Shown piece by piece: positions 48,716 to 58,191 of a stretch of DNA of 64,000 nucleotides (its first letter is position 1; each line of letters opens with the position of its first letter). The stretch comes from CAYNST01 sp964399955. Its GTDB lineage: Bacteria; Pseudomonadota; Gammaproteobacteria; Pseudomonadales; Cellvibrionaceae. Both the position numbers and the translations under genes were made by a program. The stretch lies in contig CAYNST010000001.1 of assembly GCA_964399955.1 (NCBI GenBank), forward strand, positions 62,001 through 126,000, read 5' to 3'. A model generated the notes under the pieces. It worked only from the letters and a program-made list of their open reading frames with translations. It was not told the origin of the DNA and made no database searches.

Positions 48716-51160
48716 ATGTTCAAATTGGCATCAAGAACCACTTCCATTCCAGCGCTTGTATTCGCCGCTGCATTGATCAGCGCGTGCGACAGCAACAACG
48801 ACCGTACCCCCGAACCATTCGATCTGGGTGACCCTGTCGCGGTGCGTGCTTTGGAAGTACCCAATGTCCATGTCCAGTTCCCACCTCCGGTTTCTGCCAC
48901 TCAGGACTCAAGCATCACCGTCCGGGGTGCAGTCACGGACCCCAGTGGCGTCAGCGCCGTGCAACTGAGAGTAAACGGCGCGGACCCGGGCACGGTCGAG
49001 GGGCTGGAAACCTGGTCCACAAGTGTGACACTTGAACCAGGCCTCAATGTCATTGAAGTGTCCTACCTTGACGCCGATGGCGAGAGTACTGATGTGAGTG
49101 AACTGCAGATCACCCGCACAGCGCAACTCGCCTCTCCCGTGGATATGGTGGTTGATGCAGAGAACTCCAGACTGCTGGTACTGGACAGCAGCTACCGCGC
49201 CATTCTCGAGGTAGACACCGACACTGGTGAACGACGCTGGTTCGAGCCGGAAGTCCCGCAAGACACGCTGCTCACCCGCCCGCGGAGCATTGCGCTGGAC
49301 CGGGCGATGAACAGGCTGCTGGTCAGCCAGGTGGACGAAGAAACGCCACTGGTGGCTATTGATTTGTCAACCGGGGAACAGACTGCAGTGGCCCTGCCGG
49401 ATATCGAAGATTTTGATATCAACCCGGCGATTGCCCTGACCGCTTCGGCCAGCGGTATGTATTTTGCCGCGATGGAAAACATTTTGCTGGACGCGGACGG
49501 CGAACGCACATCGGACCGTGAAGCGGCCACAACCGTAGGCACCGCCAGCTTGGTCTACCACATCGATGCGGCGGCAACCACCGCCACCGCCCTTTCCGGC
49601 TACGATATCCCCGACAACGAAGCGTTTTTTTACAATATATTGGACCTGGCCGACGGTGAGGGCTCCAACCTGCTCTATGTGCTGGATCGGGCAACTGTCA
49701 GGGTATCGGAAAGGCAAACCGCTGTGATCTACTCCATCAAAAGCGTAGACAAAAGTACCGGTGCGCGAACCCGTGTCTTCCCGCTCGAGACGCCAACAGA
49801 AAATCCCGACGCTGTCGATGAGTCCGAAGAGGGTGAAGAGGTTCCAATTGCGGATGCCGATGCGGCACAGGACGAAAACACTGAGGAGGAGGAAGCGCCC
49901 GGCCCGGACCAGGCCTACGCTTTTGCTGCACCGCGCAAAATCGCACTCAACCCGGAAGACAACAGCCTGTGGATTCTGGATGCCAACCAATTTGTGCGCC
50001 TGGATTTGATGACCAATGATGCGCAGGTTGTGTCCAGTAATACCGTGCCGGAAGACAATGCCTGGCCCTTGCGAGCGCAATTCGCGCTGACGCTGGACCC
50101 GGTCACAGGGACGGTTTACGGTGCAGACAACGCCTTCGACCATATCCTGAGCATCCACCCGCAAAGCGGCGTACGCCAGCTGCTGAGCAGCAGTGACACG
50201 CAACCCATGGCTACCGCCGACGGCTTGCTGCTGGACCCGTACAGCCTGTCTTTGGACCCGTTTGCAGAACGTCTTTTCATAGGCGACCGGTTGACGGCCA
50301 ACATTATGGTGCTGGACATGACCAGTGGGTCGCGTGCCCGGCTGGTTCCAGACTCCACCTCCGATCAGGCCAGGGCATTGTTCTACCCTTTGGCCAGCGC
50401 CTACGATGCGGAGGGGGACCGTCTTTTTGTATTGGATAACCTTAATCAAAGACCCGGTACATCTGCAGGAAGCAGCGCACCACGAATAGTTGAAATAGAC
50501 GCGGAATCTGGCGAGACGGTTGTTTCTATACTCAACAGCACTTCCGTCCGCCTGCCGGCCCTGGTTTATTCTGCCCCTTATCAAACGCTCTACATGGTGC
50601 GCCAGTTCGGCAGTCTGCAGGCAGCCCAAACCGCTTATACCCGCCCCTACTCCGCCGTATATCGTTTGCCGCTGGCAGGTGGTGGTGTTTCTTTAAGCCA
50701 ACTTCTATCCGGGCCGACCCATCCAGACGAAAGCAATTTCCTGGCGGGAATCACGGCGATAACCGCAGACGACGAACGCGGTCGACTGCTGGCGACCGAC
50801 GGAGTCACCAAGAGCTTGATCACCATTGATCTGCGGACGGGAGAGCGGGAGATTTTGGGCGCTGTGCGACAGGAAGACGGGCCCAATTTAAACCAGCCAC
50901 AGGCAATTCAGATAGACAACAGCGGCGAAAGGGCGCTGATTCTGGATTCCACTCAAAGCCAGTTGATTGCCGTGGATTTGGCCACGGGCGAGCGGTCGTG
51001 GGCGTTTGACAGCCCATCCACCAGCCGCAACTTGCTGGTCAACCCACGCAACATGGTACTGCACCCGGCCTTCAATTACGCCATTGTCAGTGATAGCGGC
51101 TTGGCGACGGTTTATGCCATTGACCTGGTCACCCAGGAGCGGGTTATCCTGGCTCGCTGA
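48716..51160 (+). CDS. Large beta-propeller lipoprotein
   Basis: This is an 814-residue lipoprotein. The signal peptide is MFKLASRTTSIPALVFAAAL with lipobox ISAC (Cys24); Asp at +2 would favour inner-membrane retention under the E. coli rule. An Ig-like domain (about 45-135, ending SELQITRT) comes first. At least seven blade-like repeats of about 40-60 residues follow, with a pattern of small hydrophobic strands ending in DxxTGER or similar (for example AILEVDTDTGERRW, LVAIDLSTGEQTAV, LITIDLRTGEREIL, LIAVDLATGERSWA). An acidic Glu/Asp-rich insert lies near 360-400. This is a YVTN/NHL-type beta-propeller. The partner is unknown. It is not a standard Bat-operon gene. Confidence 0.82.
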   Translation: MFKLASRTTSIPALVFAAALISACDSNNDRTPEPFDLGDPVAVRALEVPNVHVQFPPPVSATQDSSITVRGAVTDPSGVSAVQLRVNGADPGTVEGLETWSTSVTLEPGLNVIEVSYLDADGESTDVSELQITRTAQLASPVDMVVDAENSRLLVLDSSYRAILEVDTDTGERRWFEPEVPQDTLLTRPRSIALDRAMNRLLVSQVDEETPLVAIDLSTGEQTAVALPDIEDFDINPAIALTASASGMYFAAMENILLDADGERTSDREAATTVGTASLVYHIDAAATTATALSGYDIPDNEAFFYNILDLADGEGSNLLYVLDRATVRVSERQTAVIYSIKSVDKSTGARTRVFPLETPTENPDAVDESEEGEEVPIADADAAQDENTEEEEAPGPDQAYAFAAPRKIALNPEDNSLWILDANQFVRLDLMTNDAQVVSSNTVPEDNAWPLRAQFALTLDPVTGTVYGADNAFDHILSIHPQSGVRQLLSSSDTQPMATADGLLLDPYSLSLDPFAERLFIGDRLTANIMVLDMTSGSRARLVPDSTSDQARALFYPLASAYDAEGDRLFVLDNLNQRPGTSAGSSAPRIVEIDAESGETVVSILNSTSVRLPALVYSAPYQTLYMVRQFGSLQAAQTAYTRPYSAVYRLPLAGGGVSLSQLLSGPTHPDESNFLAGITAITADDERGRLLATDGVTKSLITIDLRTGEREILGAVRQEDGPNLNQPQAIQIDNSGERALILDSTQSQLIAVDLATGERSWAFDSPSTSRNLLVNPRNMVLHPAFNYAIVSDSGLATVYAIDLVTQERVILAR

Positions 51161-51374
51161 GTACTTCCCTGCACCATTCGGGCAGAGCGCGATTCCGCTC
51201 ATCCGTGACTGTGCGGATGGCGGCGAGGGTGTGCAGGGCCAGGTAAACCGATTTCACCCGTGGCCGGGGACTGCCCCTTTCCGGGCCGCCCTATCCTGCT
51301 CATGACACGATTGGGTCAATGTTCCCTGGCGCTATGGCAGGTTCGGGCGTGGTGAAAATAGTCGATACAGATAA

Positions 51375-51398
51375 CACCAGGGCCGTGAGGCCCCGGTG
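51375..51398 (-). terminator. Hairpin terminator after gor
   Basis: On the minus strand a 10 bp stem with one mismatch and a GTGA/TCAC tetraloop (51398-51389 with 51384-51375) begins immediately after the gor stop. Only a weakly T-rich stretch follows. It may also serve the convergent lipoprotein gene, whose stop is 215 bp away. Confidence 0.5.
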
Positions 51399-52745
51399 CT
51401 ATCTCATGGTGACAAACTCTTCCGCAGCAGTGGGATGAATGCCCAAGGTGCGGTCAAAGTCGGCCTTGGTGGCTCCCATGCTCACCGCAATTGCAATGCC
51501 CTGCATGATCTCACCGGCACTCTCGCCCACCATGTGGCAACCGAGCACCCGTTGCGTGGGCTTGTCGACCACCAGCTTCATCAAACTTCTATCTGCCAAA
51601 CCGCTCAAGGTGTGTTTCATCGGTTTGAATTGACTGGTGAATACCTGTACTTCCGCATACTTTTGTCTGGCCGCCTGCTCACTCAGGCCGACGGTGGCCA
51701 TTTCCGGCTGGCTGAAGACTGCCGTCGCCACCTTGTCGTAATCCAGCACAATCTCGCGGTCGCCAAACAGATGGTGAGCCAGGGCCATGCCTTCGCGCAG
51801 CGCAACCGGTGTCAGGGGCAGACGTCCAACAACATCCCCAAGCGCAAATATGGAGGGCACGGAGGTGCGAAAGTGTTCATCTACGGCAATGGTCCCGTCA
51901 GCGTTGGTGTGCACGCCAACGTCCTTCAGACCAAGGCCCTGGGTGCTCGGATGGCGCCCGATGGCGCTCAGCACAAGGTCAAATTCTTCTGTGCGTCCGT
52001 CGCCGAAGGTGACCCGCTTGGTCTTGCCGTCGACAGAATCGATGCGTTCAATGAGGGTATTGAAACTGATTGAGATGCCCTTCAAGCGCATCTGATCTGC
52101 CAGAAAATGGCTGATATCCTCGTCAAAGCTGCGCAGAAACATGGGTCCGCGGTAGACCAGCTCGGTGTTGCAGCCCAGCCCGTTGAAGATCCCGGCAAAC
52201 TCGACCGCGATATAGCCGCCACCCTCCACCAGCACCCGCTCTGGCAACTCGTCAAGGTAGAAAACCTCATTCGAGTTGACGGTCAGCTCCCGGCCGGGAT
52301 ACTTGGGTTGGTTGGGCCAGCCACCGGTGGCCAGCAAAATGTTTTCGCAGCGGTAGCTACGCCCGCCTACGCTCACTTCGTGCGGGCCGACAATGCTTGC
52401 CCGCCCGTGGAGCAGCTCTACATTGGCCTGGTCCAGCAAGGACTCGTACACGCGGTTCAGCCGTTGAATTTCGGCGGTCTTGCTGTCGCGGAGAATTCTC
52501 CAGTCAATTCCCCTGGCCGCCACATCCCAGCCAAAACCGCGCGCAGCGGCAAAGGCGTCACTGTATTGGGAGGCGTAGACGAACAGTTTTTTTGGCACAC
52601 AACCCACGTTGACACAGGTGCCGCCCAAATAGCGGTCTTCTGCAATTGCGACTCTGGCGCCAAGCCCTGCTGCTGTACGGGCACAGCGCACACCGCCGGA
52701 GCCTGCACCGATGACAAACAGGTTGTAGTCGAAAGATTCACTCAT
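51399..52745 (-). CDS. gor: Glutathione-disulfide reductase
   Basis: This 448-residue FAD flavoenzyme reduces GSSG with NADPH. An FAD-binding GAGSGGVR (13-20) opens it. The redox disulfide is Cys44/Cys49 in GGTCVNVGCVPKK. NADPH-binding and FAD-II regions follow (LSAIGRHPSTQ, FALGDVVGRLPLTPVALREG). The C-terminal active-site His-Glu pair is in GIHPTAAEEFVT. All residues for activity are present. Trypanothione or mycothiol reductase are less likely. A hairpin lies just downstream. The gene stands alone, with about 300 bp to the next gene upstream. Confidence 0.95.
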   Translation of the reverse strand: MSESFDYNLFVIGAGSGGVRCARTAAGLGARVAIAEDRYLGGTCVNVGCVPKKLFVYASQYSDAFAAARGFGWDVAARGIDWRILRDSKTAEIQRLNRVYESLLDQANVELLHGRASIVGPHEVSVGGRSYRCENILLATGGWPNQPKYPGRELTVNSNEVFYLDELPERVLVEGGGYIAVEFAGIFNGLGCNTELVYRGPMFLRSFDEDISHFLADQMRLKGISISFNTLIERIDSVDGKTKRVTFGDGRTEEFDLVLSAIGRHPSTQGLGLKDVGVHTNADGTIAVDEHFRTSVPSIFALGDVVGRLPLTPVALREGMALAHHLFGDREIVLDYDKVATAVFSQPEMATVGLSEQAARQKYAEVQVFTSQFKPMKHTLSGLADRSLMKLVVDKPTQRVLGCHMVGESAGEIMQGIAIAVSMGATKADFDRTLGIHPTAAEEFVTMR

Positions 52746-52767
52746 GGGGAATTGCTCTGGTGTAAGG

Positions 52768-52884
52768 TGTCATTCAAAGTCTGCGTCATAGGAACCCTCC
52801 ACGCATTGTGCGCAAGGCGCGGCACGCAGGCAAGGGTGGATGTGCGCGGAGCTGGGCGAATGGCTGTAGCGCGGCTTCAATACC
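52768..52884. repeat. Possible degenerate palindromic repeat, copy E
   Basis: Weak similarity to the repeat family: the left end CATTCAAAGTCTGCG recalls copy A, the centre GTGCGCAAGGC recalls GAGCAAGGC, and the right end GCTGGGCGAATGGCTGT then GCGCGGCTTCAATACC recalls the right end of copy A. The ends are roughly inverted. It lies in the 296 bp between gor and the small gene at 53042, where nothing else was found. Confidence 0.3.
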
Positions 52885-53041
52885 GCCCTGAAACCCCGCC
52901 CTTTATTGCTGCGTGCCAGATTCTTAGAGTCATTGCTCCAGACAAGGCCGAGAGGCGTTGGCAGATGGGACCGGCGCTCCGGCGGCCTCAGGCCCGCCAA
53001 GGGTCAGCGGAGACAAACCTTGAATGGCCCCAGTCGCCAGA

Positions 53042-53284
53042 TCAGGCGTTCAGGTCAATCGAGGGGTGACCGGGGCGGTTCTTGCGCCGGTCCCGCCCGC
53101 CGCGCATGTCAAAGGGTCCTCTGTCCCCCCTGTGCTGCCGCCTATCCGTATTAAAGCGGCGCTCAACGATATAGTCCCGCTCCAGCGCATCGAGGGGCTC
53201 GCTGTGAGTGGTGATGGCTTCGATGGGGTTGACCCGGTTACCGTAAACATGCCCACTGCGCGGAGTTGGATATATTTTGGCCAT
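53042..53284 (-). CDS. Small basic hypothetical protein
   Basis: This 80-residue protein opens MAKIYPTPRSGHVYGNRVNP and has a highly charged second half with Arg/Asp runs (YIVERRFNTDRRQHRGDRGP, then MRGGRDRRKNRPG). The start at 53284 was chosen because the upstream part of the frame (to 53401) looks non-coding and reaches the cysG stop. The ribosome binding site is weak. Charged tails of this ERR/DRR kind are common in small gammaproteobacterial proteins of unknown function. It lies 109 bp downstream of cysG on the same strand. It may be a real gene, but composition alone cannot prove it. Confidence 0.5.
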   Translation of the reverse strand: MAKIYPTPRSGHVYGNRVNPIEAITTHSEPLDALERDYIVERRFNTDRRQHRGDRGPFDMRGGRDRRKNRPGHPSIDLNA

Positions 53285-53393
53285 AACGCTGGTCTCACAA
53301 AACGTGAATAAAAACTTTGCCCGTCTTACCGGCTGCCATAACGTAGAGTTTAGCGCCAAAACGGCCCTTCTGCAGCGAAGACGTTCGCAGACT

Positions 53394-54782
53394 TCAGTCA
53401 TCCGAGGACTGGAACCAGCGCAAACGCTGGTGAAGCTTCACAACGCCGCCGATGATCAGCAAGGTTGGCGCGTGTATCTCTCGCTCGGCAACGTATTCAG
53501 GCAGTCCGTTCAAATCTGATACGTGAACTTTCTGTGCTCGGGTCGTTCCCTGCTCAATAAGGGCTACCGGCGTGGCGGGCGACTTCCCATGCTGTATCAA
53601 ATTGCCGCATATTTGCCTGACACTGGCCAGGCCCATGTAAAAGACCAGGGTCTGACCGTCGCTAATCATCTCCTGCCAGGGTAAATCGCCCGCATTGTTC
53701 TTCAAATGACCTGTGATAAAGCGCACGGACTGCGCATGGTCCCGGTGGGTCAAGGGAATGCCGGCATAGCTGGCGCAGCCAGAAGCAGCCGTAATTCCCG
53801 GCACCACTTGAAAAGGAATGTGATGGGCGGCCAGCAGCTCTATTTCTTCACCTCCACGGCCAAAAATAAACGGGTCTCCGCCCTTCAGCCGCAATACCCG
53901 TTTGCCCTGCTGCGCTAAGTCCAGCAACAGCTGGTTGATCTCTGTTTGCGGCATGGCGTGGTCCGAACGCTGCTTGCCCACAAAGATCCGGTCGGCGTCG
54001 CGGCGAACAAGCTCCATGATGGGAGGGGATACCAGCCTATCGTAAAGTACTACTTCGGCCTTTTGCATCAGCCGCAGGGCCTTGAAGGTCAACAAGTCTG
54101 GGTCACCAGGGCCGGCACCTACCAGATAAACCTCACCGCCGGTTTCCAGGCGCCGCTCATCCAATGACTTCGTCAGCACCTGCTCAGCGGCGGCATCATT
54201 ACCCGCCAGAATCTGCTCCAGCATGGCCCCTTCGAACAGTGCTTCCCAGAAGCGTCGACGATGATCGCCGTCCTTGAAGGCGTGCTTCACCTTGTCGCGG
54301 TAACGGCTGGCCAGTTGCGCAGCCTTGCCGTAGGCGGCCGGCAGGGTGGACTCCACCTTGGCCCGGGCGAGCCTTGCCAGCACCGGCGCCTCCCCACCGC
54401 TTGAGATCCCGATCATGAGCGGGCTGCGGTCAATGATGGCGGGCATGATCACCGAGCAGAGCCTGGGGTTGTCAACGACGTTGACCGGTATCTTGCGCAG
54501 CTTACAGTCGGCGGCCACCTGCTGGTTCACCTCGGCGATATCGGTGGCCGAAATCACCAGTACCGCCTGCTCCAGCAGGGCAGGCTCGTAGCGTTGCAGT
54601 AGCACTTCACCGCCGTGACTGGTAATCAGGTTGTTGAGTTCACTGCTCACCGCCGGGGCCACCAGGGTGACCTGCGCGCCGGCCTTGACCAGGAGGCGGG
54701 CCTTGCGCAGAGCAATGGTGCCCCCCCCTACCAACAGGCAGGACTGGCCTCTCAAGTCAAAAAAAAGCGGCAGATAGTCCAT
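53394..54782 (-). CDS. cysG: Siroheme synthase (multifunctional)
   Basis: This 462-residue fusion has an N-terminal CysG-B part (about 1-210) that oxidises precorrin-2 and inserts iron, with the NAD-binding VGGGTIALRKARLLVKAG. The C-terminal uroporphyrinogen-III methyltransferase part has VYLVGAGPGDPDLLTFKALR, RLKGGDPFIFGRGGEE and AGIPLTHRDHAQSVRF. It makes siroheme for sulfite and nitrite reductases. It lies 9 bp after serS. The length and fusion match E. coli CysG. Confidence 0.96.
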   Translation of the reverse strand: MDYLPLFFDLRGQSCLLVGGGTIALRKARLLVKAGAQVTLVAPAVSSELNNLITSHGGEVLLQRYEPALLEQAVLVISATDIAEVNQQVAADCKLRKIPVNVVDNPRLCSVIMPAIIDRSPLMIGISSGGEAPVLARLARAKVESTLPAAYGKAAQLASRYRDKVKHAFKDGDHRRRFWEALFEGAMLEQILAGNDAAAEQVLTKSLDERRLETGGEVYLVGAGPGDPDLLTFKALRLMQKAEVVLYDRLVSPPIMELVRRDADRIFVGKQRSDHAMPQTEINQLLLDLAQQGKRVLRLKGGDPFIFGRGGEEIELLAAHHIPFQVVPGITAASGCASYAGIPLTHRDHAQSVRFITGHLKNNAGDLPWQEMISDGQTLVFYMGLASVRQICGNLIQHGKSPATPVALIEQGTTRAQKVHVSDLNGLPEYVAEREIHAPTLLIIGGVVKLHQRLRWFQSSDD

Positions 54783-54791
54783 GGTGCAGGT

Positions 54792-56075
54792 CTAGCCCCT
54801 GGCGGTGAGCTGAGTCAGCCCGTTCATATAGGGCTGCAGAACGTCCGGCACGCGAATGCTGCCGTCTGCGTTCTGGTAGTTCTCCATTACGGCGATCAAG
54901 GTGCGACCCACCGCCAGACCCGAACCGTTCAAGGTGTGCAACAGCTCCGGTTTGGCGCCTGCGCCTGCGCGGAAGCGCGCCTTCATGCGGCGCGCCTGAA
55001 AGTCACGGAAACTACTGCAGGAGGAGATCTCCCGGTAGGTCTTCTGCGACGGCAACCAAACTTCCAGATCATAGGTCTTACTGGCCGAGAAACCTATGTC
55101 GCCGCCGCATAGGATCACTTTGCGGTAAGGCAAGCCCAGCTTTTGCAGTATGGCTTCGGCGTGTCCGGTCAAGGCTTCAAGGGCGGCGTCCGAGTCTTCC
55201 GGTTTGACAAACTGCACCAATTCCACTTTTTCAAACTGGTGCTGACGGATCATGCCGCGCGTATCGCGGCCGTAGCTTCCCGCCTCGGAGCGGAAGCAGG
55301 GCGAATGGCAGACAAACTTCAGCGGTAAACAGGCTTCGTCCACGATCTCGTCGCGCAGCAGGTTGGTCACCGGAACCTCTGCCGTGGGGATGAGATAATA
55401 GCCGCGTTCGTCATCCAGTTTGAAAGAGTCCTCGGCAAATTTAGGCAACTGGCCTGTGCCAAAAAGTGACTCCGCGTTGACGATGAACGGCACGTTCACT
55501 TCTTCGTAACCGTGCTCCAGGGTATGGGTGTTCAGCATGAACTGCGCCAAGGCCCTGTGCAGCCGCGCAACCTGATTGCTCATCACCGCGAAGCGCGAGC
55601 CGGTAATCTTGCCGGCAACTTCAAAATTCAACTGCCCAAGGCGGGCGCCAAGGTCTACATGGTCGCGGGCTTCAAAGGCAAACTCCTCTGCTTGTCCCCA
55701 GCGGGACACCTCGACATTGTCGTCTTCGCTTTTGCCTTCGGGCACTTCTGCGGCGGGGATATTGGGGATCTCGGCCAGCAGGCTCTCCCACTGTTGGTTG
55801 ATCTGCGACAGGCTCGCCTCGGCCTCGGACAACTCGCCTTTCAGGCTGCCAACCTCCTGCAGTAACGGCTCGATATCACCGCCCTGCGCCTTGACTGCGC
55901 CAATTTTTTTGGCGCGCGCCTTACTTTCCTGCTGCAGCTGCTCGCAGCGTGTCTGCATGCTCCTGCGCTCTTCTTCCAAGGCCGTCAAAGCCTGCAGATC
56001 AAGCTGAAACCCGCGCTTGGCAAGGCCCGCCGCCACAAGGTCTAAATGGGTACGGAATAGTTTTGGATCCAACAT
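54792..56075 (-). CDS. serS: Seryl-tRNA synthetase
   Basis: This 427-residue class II synthetase begins MLDPKLFRTHLDLVAAGLAK and has an N-terminal coiled-coil arm (about 30-100) that contacts the long variable arm of tRNA-Ser. Motif 2 is CFRSEAGSYGRDTRGMIRQH, and motif 3 lies near the C-terminus (NGSGLAVGRTLIAVMENYQN). The start at 56075 fits the family; the frame extends to 56147 without similarity. It is co-directional with rarA upstream (152 bp gap) and cysG downstream (9 bp). Confidence 0.97.
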   Translation of the reverse strand: MLDPKLFRTHLDLVAAGLAKRGFQLDLQALTALEEERRSMQTRCEQLQQESKARAKKIGAVKAQGGDIEPLLQEVGSLKGELSEAEASLSQINQQWESLLAEIPNIPAAEVPEGKSEDDNVEVSRWGQAEEFAFEARDHVDLGARLGQLNFEVAGKITGSRFAVMSNQVARLHRALAQFMLNTHTLEHGYEEVNVPFIVNAESLFGTGQLPKFAEDSFKLDDERGYYLIPTAEVPVTNLLRDEIVDEACLPLKFVCHSPCFRSEAGSYGRDTRGMIRQHQFEKVELVQFVKPEDSDAALEALTGHAEAILQKLGLPYRKVILCGGDIGFSASKTYDLEVWLPSQKTYREISSCSSFRDFQARRMKARFRAGAGAKPELLHTLNGSGLAVGRTLIAVMENYQNADGSIRVPDVLQPYMNGLTQLTARG

Positions 56076-56227
56076 AGCTATGGCTTTTATCGTCAGTGAA
56101 TGGGTTGATTGGGCCCGCCGCAGGCGAGCCTGCCAGTGGTTTCGCAACAGCCGAGGCCGGCCATTGATGGCGCAGGTGAGCCTGCAACTGCTTACCGGCT
56201 AGTTACCTGTGGCTGACTGGTACTTGC

Positions 56228-57571
56228 TTAAACGGGTTTTGATGCCTTGCGCTTGGCGGTGCGATTTTCGTCGCGCAGTTTCTGCAGTTTTTCTGCAATC
56301 TGAATCTCCAGCCCACGCGCCACCGGCTGATAATACACCCGGCTTTGCATGGCATCGGGGAAGTAGCGTTCTCCCGCCGCAAAACCGTCCTGCTCGTCGT
56401 GCGCGTACCGATAATCGCGGCCGTAATCAAGCTGTTTCATCAGCTGGGTCGGAGCGTTGCGCAAGTGCATGGGCACATCGTGGCTGGGCTGCGATCGGGC
56501 ATCGGCCATGGCGGCTTTGAAAGCATTATACACCGCATTACTTTTGGCTGCTGCGGCGAGGTAGACCACCGCTTGGGCAATCGCCAGTTCGCCTTCCGGG
56601 CTGCCAAGCCTCTCCTGGGTTTGCCAGGCATCCAGGGCCAAGGCAAGCCCGCGGGGGTCGGCGTTGCCAATGTCTTCGCTGGCCATGCGCAATACGCGCC
56701 GGGCGATGTAGAGAGGGTCGCAGCCGCCATCCAGCATGCGCGCGTACCAATAAAGTGCGGCATCGGGATCCGACCCGCGTACCGATTTGTGCAATGCGGA
56801 TATCTGCTCGTAAAAGGCGTCGCCGCCTTTGTCAAAGCGCCGTACATCCCCCTGCAACACGTCGGCAAGTACTGCATCGTCAATTACACCGCCGTCATCC
56901 ACCAGATCGCAGGCGATCTCCAGCAGGTTCAGGGTTTTGCGCGCATCGCCATCCGCCGCCCGCAGCAGCACGGTCAAGGCAGGGGCAGACAAAGTCAGCT
57001 TTCTTGCGCCCAACCCGCGCTCAACATCGTGCAAAGCCCGCTCGACAATCTGAACAAGGTTTGCCTCGGAGAGCGACTTCAGCACATAGACGCGGCAGCG
57101 CGACAAAAGGGCGTTATTGACTTCAAAAGACGGGTTTTCGGTGGTGGCACCGACAAAATGCACGGTGCCGTCCTCCACAAAGGGCAGGAAGGCGTCCTGT
57201 TGAGCCTTGTTGAAGCGGTGCACTTCGTCAACGAACAGCACCGTCATGCGGCCGTTGCGCTCGCGCTCAGCCCTCGCTTCGGCGACCGCCGCGCGGATCT
57301 CTTTCACCCCCGAAAGCACTGCAGAAACCGGTTGAAAGCGCGCATCCACGGTATGGGTCAATAACCGGGCCAAGGTCGTTTTGCCCACCCCTGGCGGCCC
57401 CCATAAGATCATTGAGTGCAGCACGCCCTTTTCCAACAGGGCGCGCAGCGATCGGCCGGGAGCCAGAATATGCTCCTGGCCGACATAGTCTTCCAGCGTT
57501 TGCGGACGCAGGCGCGCCGCCAAAGGCTGCCCTGCAGCCGCAGCCTCGCTGGAAAAAAGGTCTCTATTCAT
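56228..57571 (-). CDS. rarA: Replication-associated recombination protein A
   Basis: This 447-residue AAA+ protein of the RarA/MgsA/WHIP clade acts at stalled forks. It starts MNRDLFSSEA. Walker A is WGPPGVGKTTLARL, Walker B is FVDEVHRFNKAQQD, and sensor ATTENPSFEVN follows. The C-terminal tetramerisation part includes DDGGVIDDAVLADVLQGDVR and LHKSVRGSDPDAALYWYARM. The start ATG at 57571 overlaps the lolA stop (ATGAATAG), so translation is coupled. It belongs to the ftsK-lolA-rarA-serS-cysG series known in Pseudomonas. Confidence 0.95.
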   Translation of the reverse strand: MNRDLFSSEAAAAGQPLAARLRPQTLEDYVGQEHILAPGRSLRALLEKGVLHSMILWGPPGVGKTTLARLLTHTVDARFQPVSAVLSGVKEIRAAVAEARAERERNGRMTVLFVDEVHRFNKAQQDAFLPFVEDGTVHFVGATTENPSFEVNNALLSRCRVYVLKSLSEANLVQIVERALHDVERGLGARKLTLSAPALTVLLRAADGDARKTLNLLEIACDLVDDGGVIDDAVLADVLQGDVRRFDKGGDAFYEQISALHKSVRGSDPDAALYWYARMLDGGCDPLYIARRVLRMASEDIGNADPRGLALALDAWQTQERLGSPEGELAIAQAVVYLAAAAKSNAVYNAFKAAMADARSQPSHDVPMHLRNAPTQLMKQLDYGRDYRYAHDEQDGFAAGERYFPDAMQSRVYYQPVARGLEIQIAEKLQKLRDENRTAKRKASKPV

Positions 57572-58175
57572 CAACCAGCACATCGGTGCCCGGCGGCGGA
57601 GAAAACTGGAACAGCGCCTCGTCAAGGTCTCGGTTGAGCTTGAGGCTGGAAAACGTCACCTCGGTGCTCTGGTTGAGCTGATCGGAAAAAGCAAAAGCCA
57701 CCGGGCGCTTGCCTTTGAAGTGCAGGTGTACCTGCTGGTACTGAGCCGAATTCGATTTGGGTTTGAGGGTAAAATGTGTGTCGCTTTTGTTCTTCTGCTG
57801 ACTCACTTCAAACTTCTCACCCAGCCCGGACACATCACCACTGAGCAAGTCGGACGGGTTGTAGTCCGCGTAGGCGCCCTTCTGTCGTACCGTTGCCTGC
57901 TCCAGGTCGGGGTCATACACCCATAGCTCCGCTGGCGTGCCCACAATTACCTGGGCGTGCGGGTCTTGGCTCTCCCAAAAGAAAAACCCGGGCCGGCGAA
58001 TGGCGAACCGCCCCTCTGTTGCCTGAATGACTTCACCGTTGCGGTCTTTGACTTTTTGTTGAAAACCGCCCTCAAGGGTTTGCAGAGGTTTGAGCAGGCC
58101 TTCAAGGTCGGCCACATCGTCGGCGAAAGCACTGGACACAGACAAACAGAATATTGCAGCAATTAGTCGTTTCAC
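57564..58175 (-). CDS. lolA: Outer-membrane lipoprotein carrier protein LolA
   Basis: This is a 203-residue periplasmic chaperone that ferries lipoproteins from LolCDE to LolB. The signal peptide is KRLIAAIFCLSVSSAFA. The mature part starts DDVADLEGLLKPLQTLEGGF, with the FQQKV and RPGFFFWE segments of the family. I use GTG at 58175 because AAGGA lies 6 bases upstream and the signal peptide then begins with its positive charges; a longer frame to 58214 exists. It lies 16 bp after ftsK and overlaps rarA by 8 bp. The lipoproteins in this window are candidate clients. Confidence 0.93.
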   Translation of the reverse strand: MKRLIAAIFCLSVSSAFADDVADLEGLLKPLQTLEGGFQQKVKDRNGEVIQATEGRFAIRRPGFFFWESQDPHAQVIVGTPAELWVYDPDLEQATVRQKGAYADYNPSDLLSGDVSGLGEKFEVSQQKNKSDTHFTLKPKSNSAQYQQVHLHFKGKRPVAFAFSDQLNQSTEVTFSSLKLNRDLDEALFQFSPPPGTDVLVDE

Positions 58176-58191
58176 AAAAGTCCTTAAAGAG

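Noticed and set aside
49367..50629. 420-codon open frame opposite the beta-propeller lipoprotein
   Set aside because: No family features; the plus-strand protein has signal peptide, lipobox and repeats.
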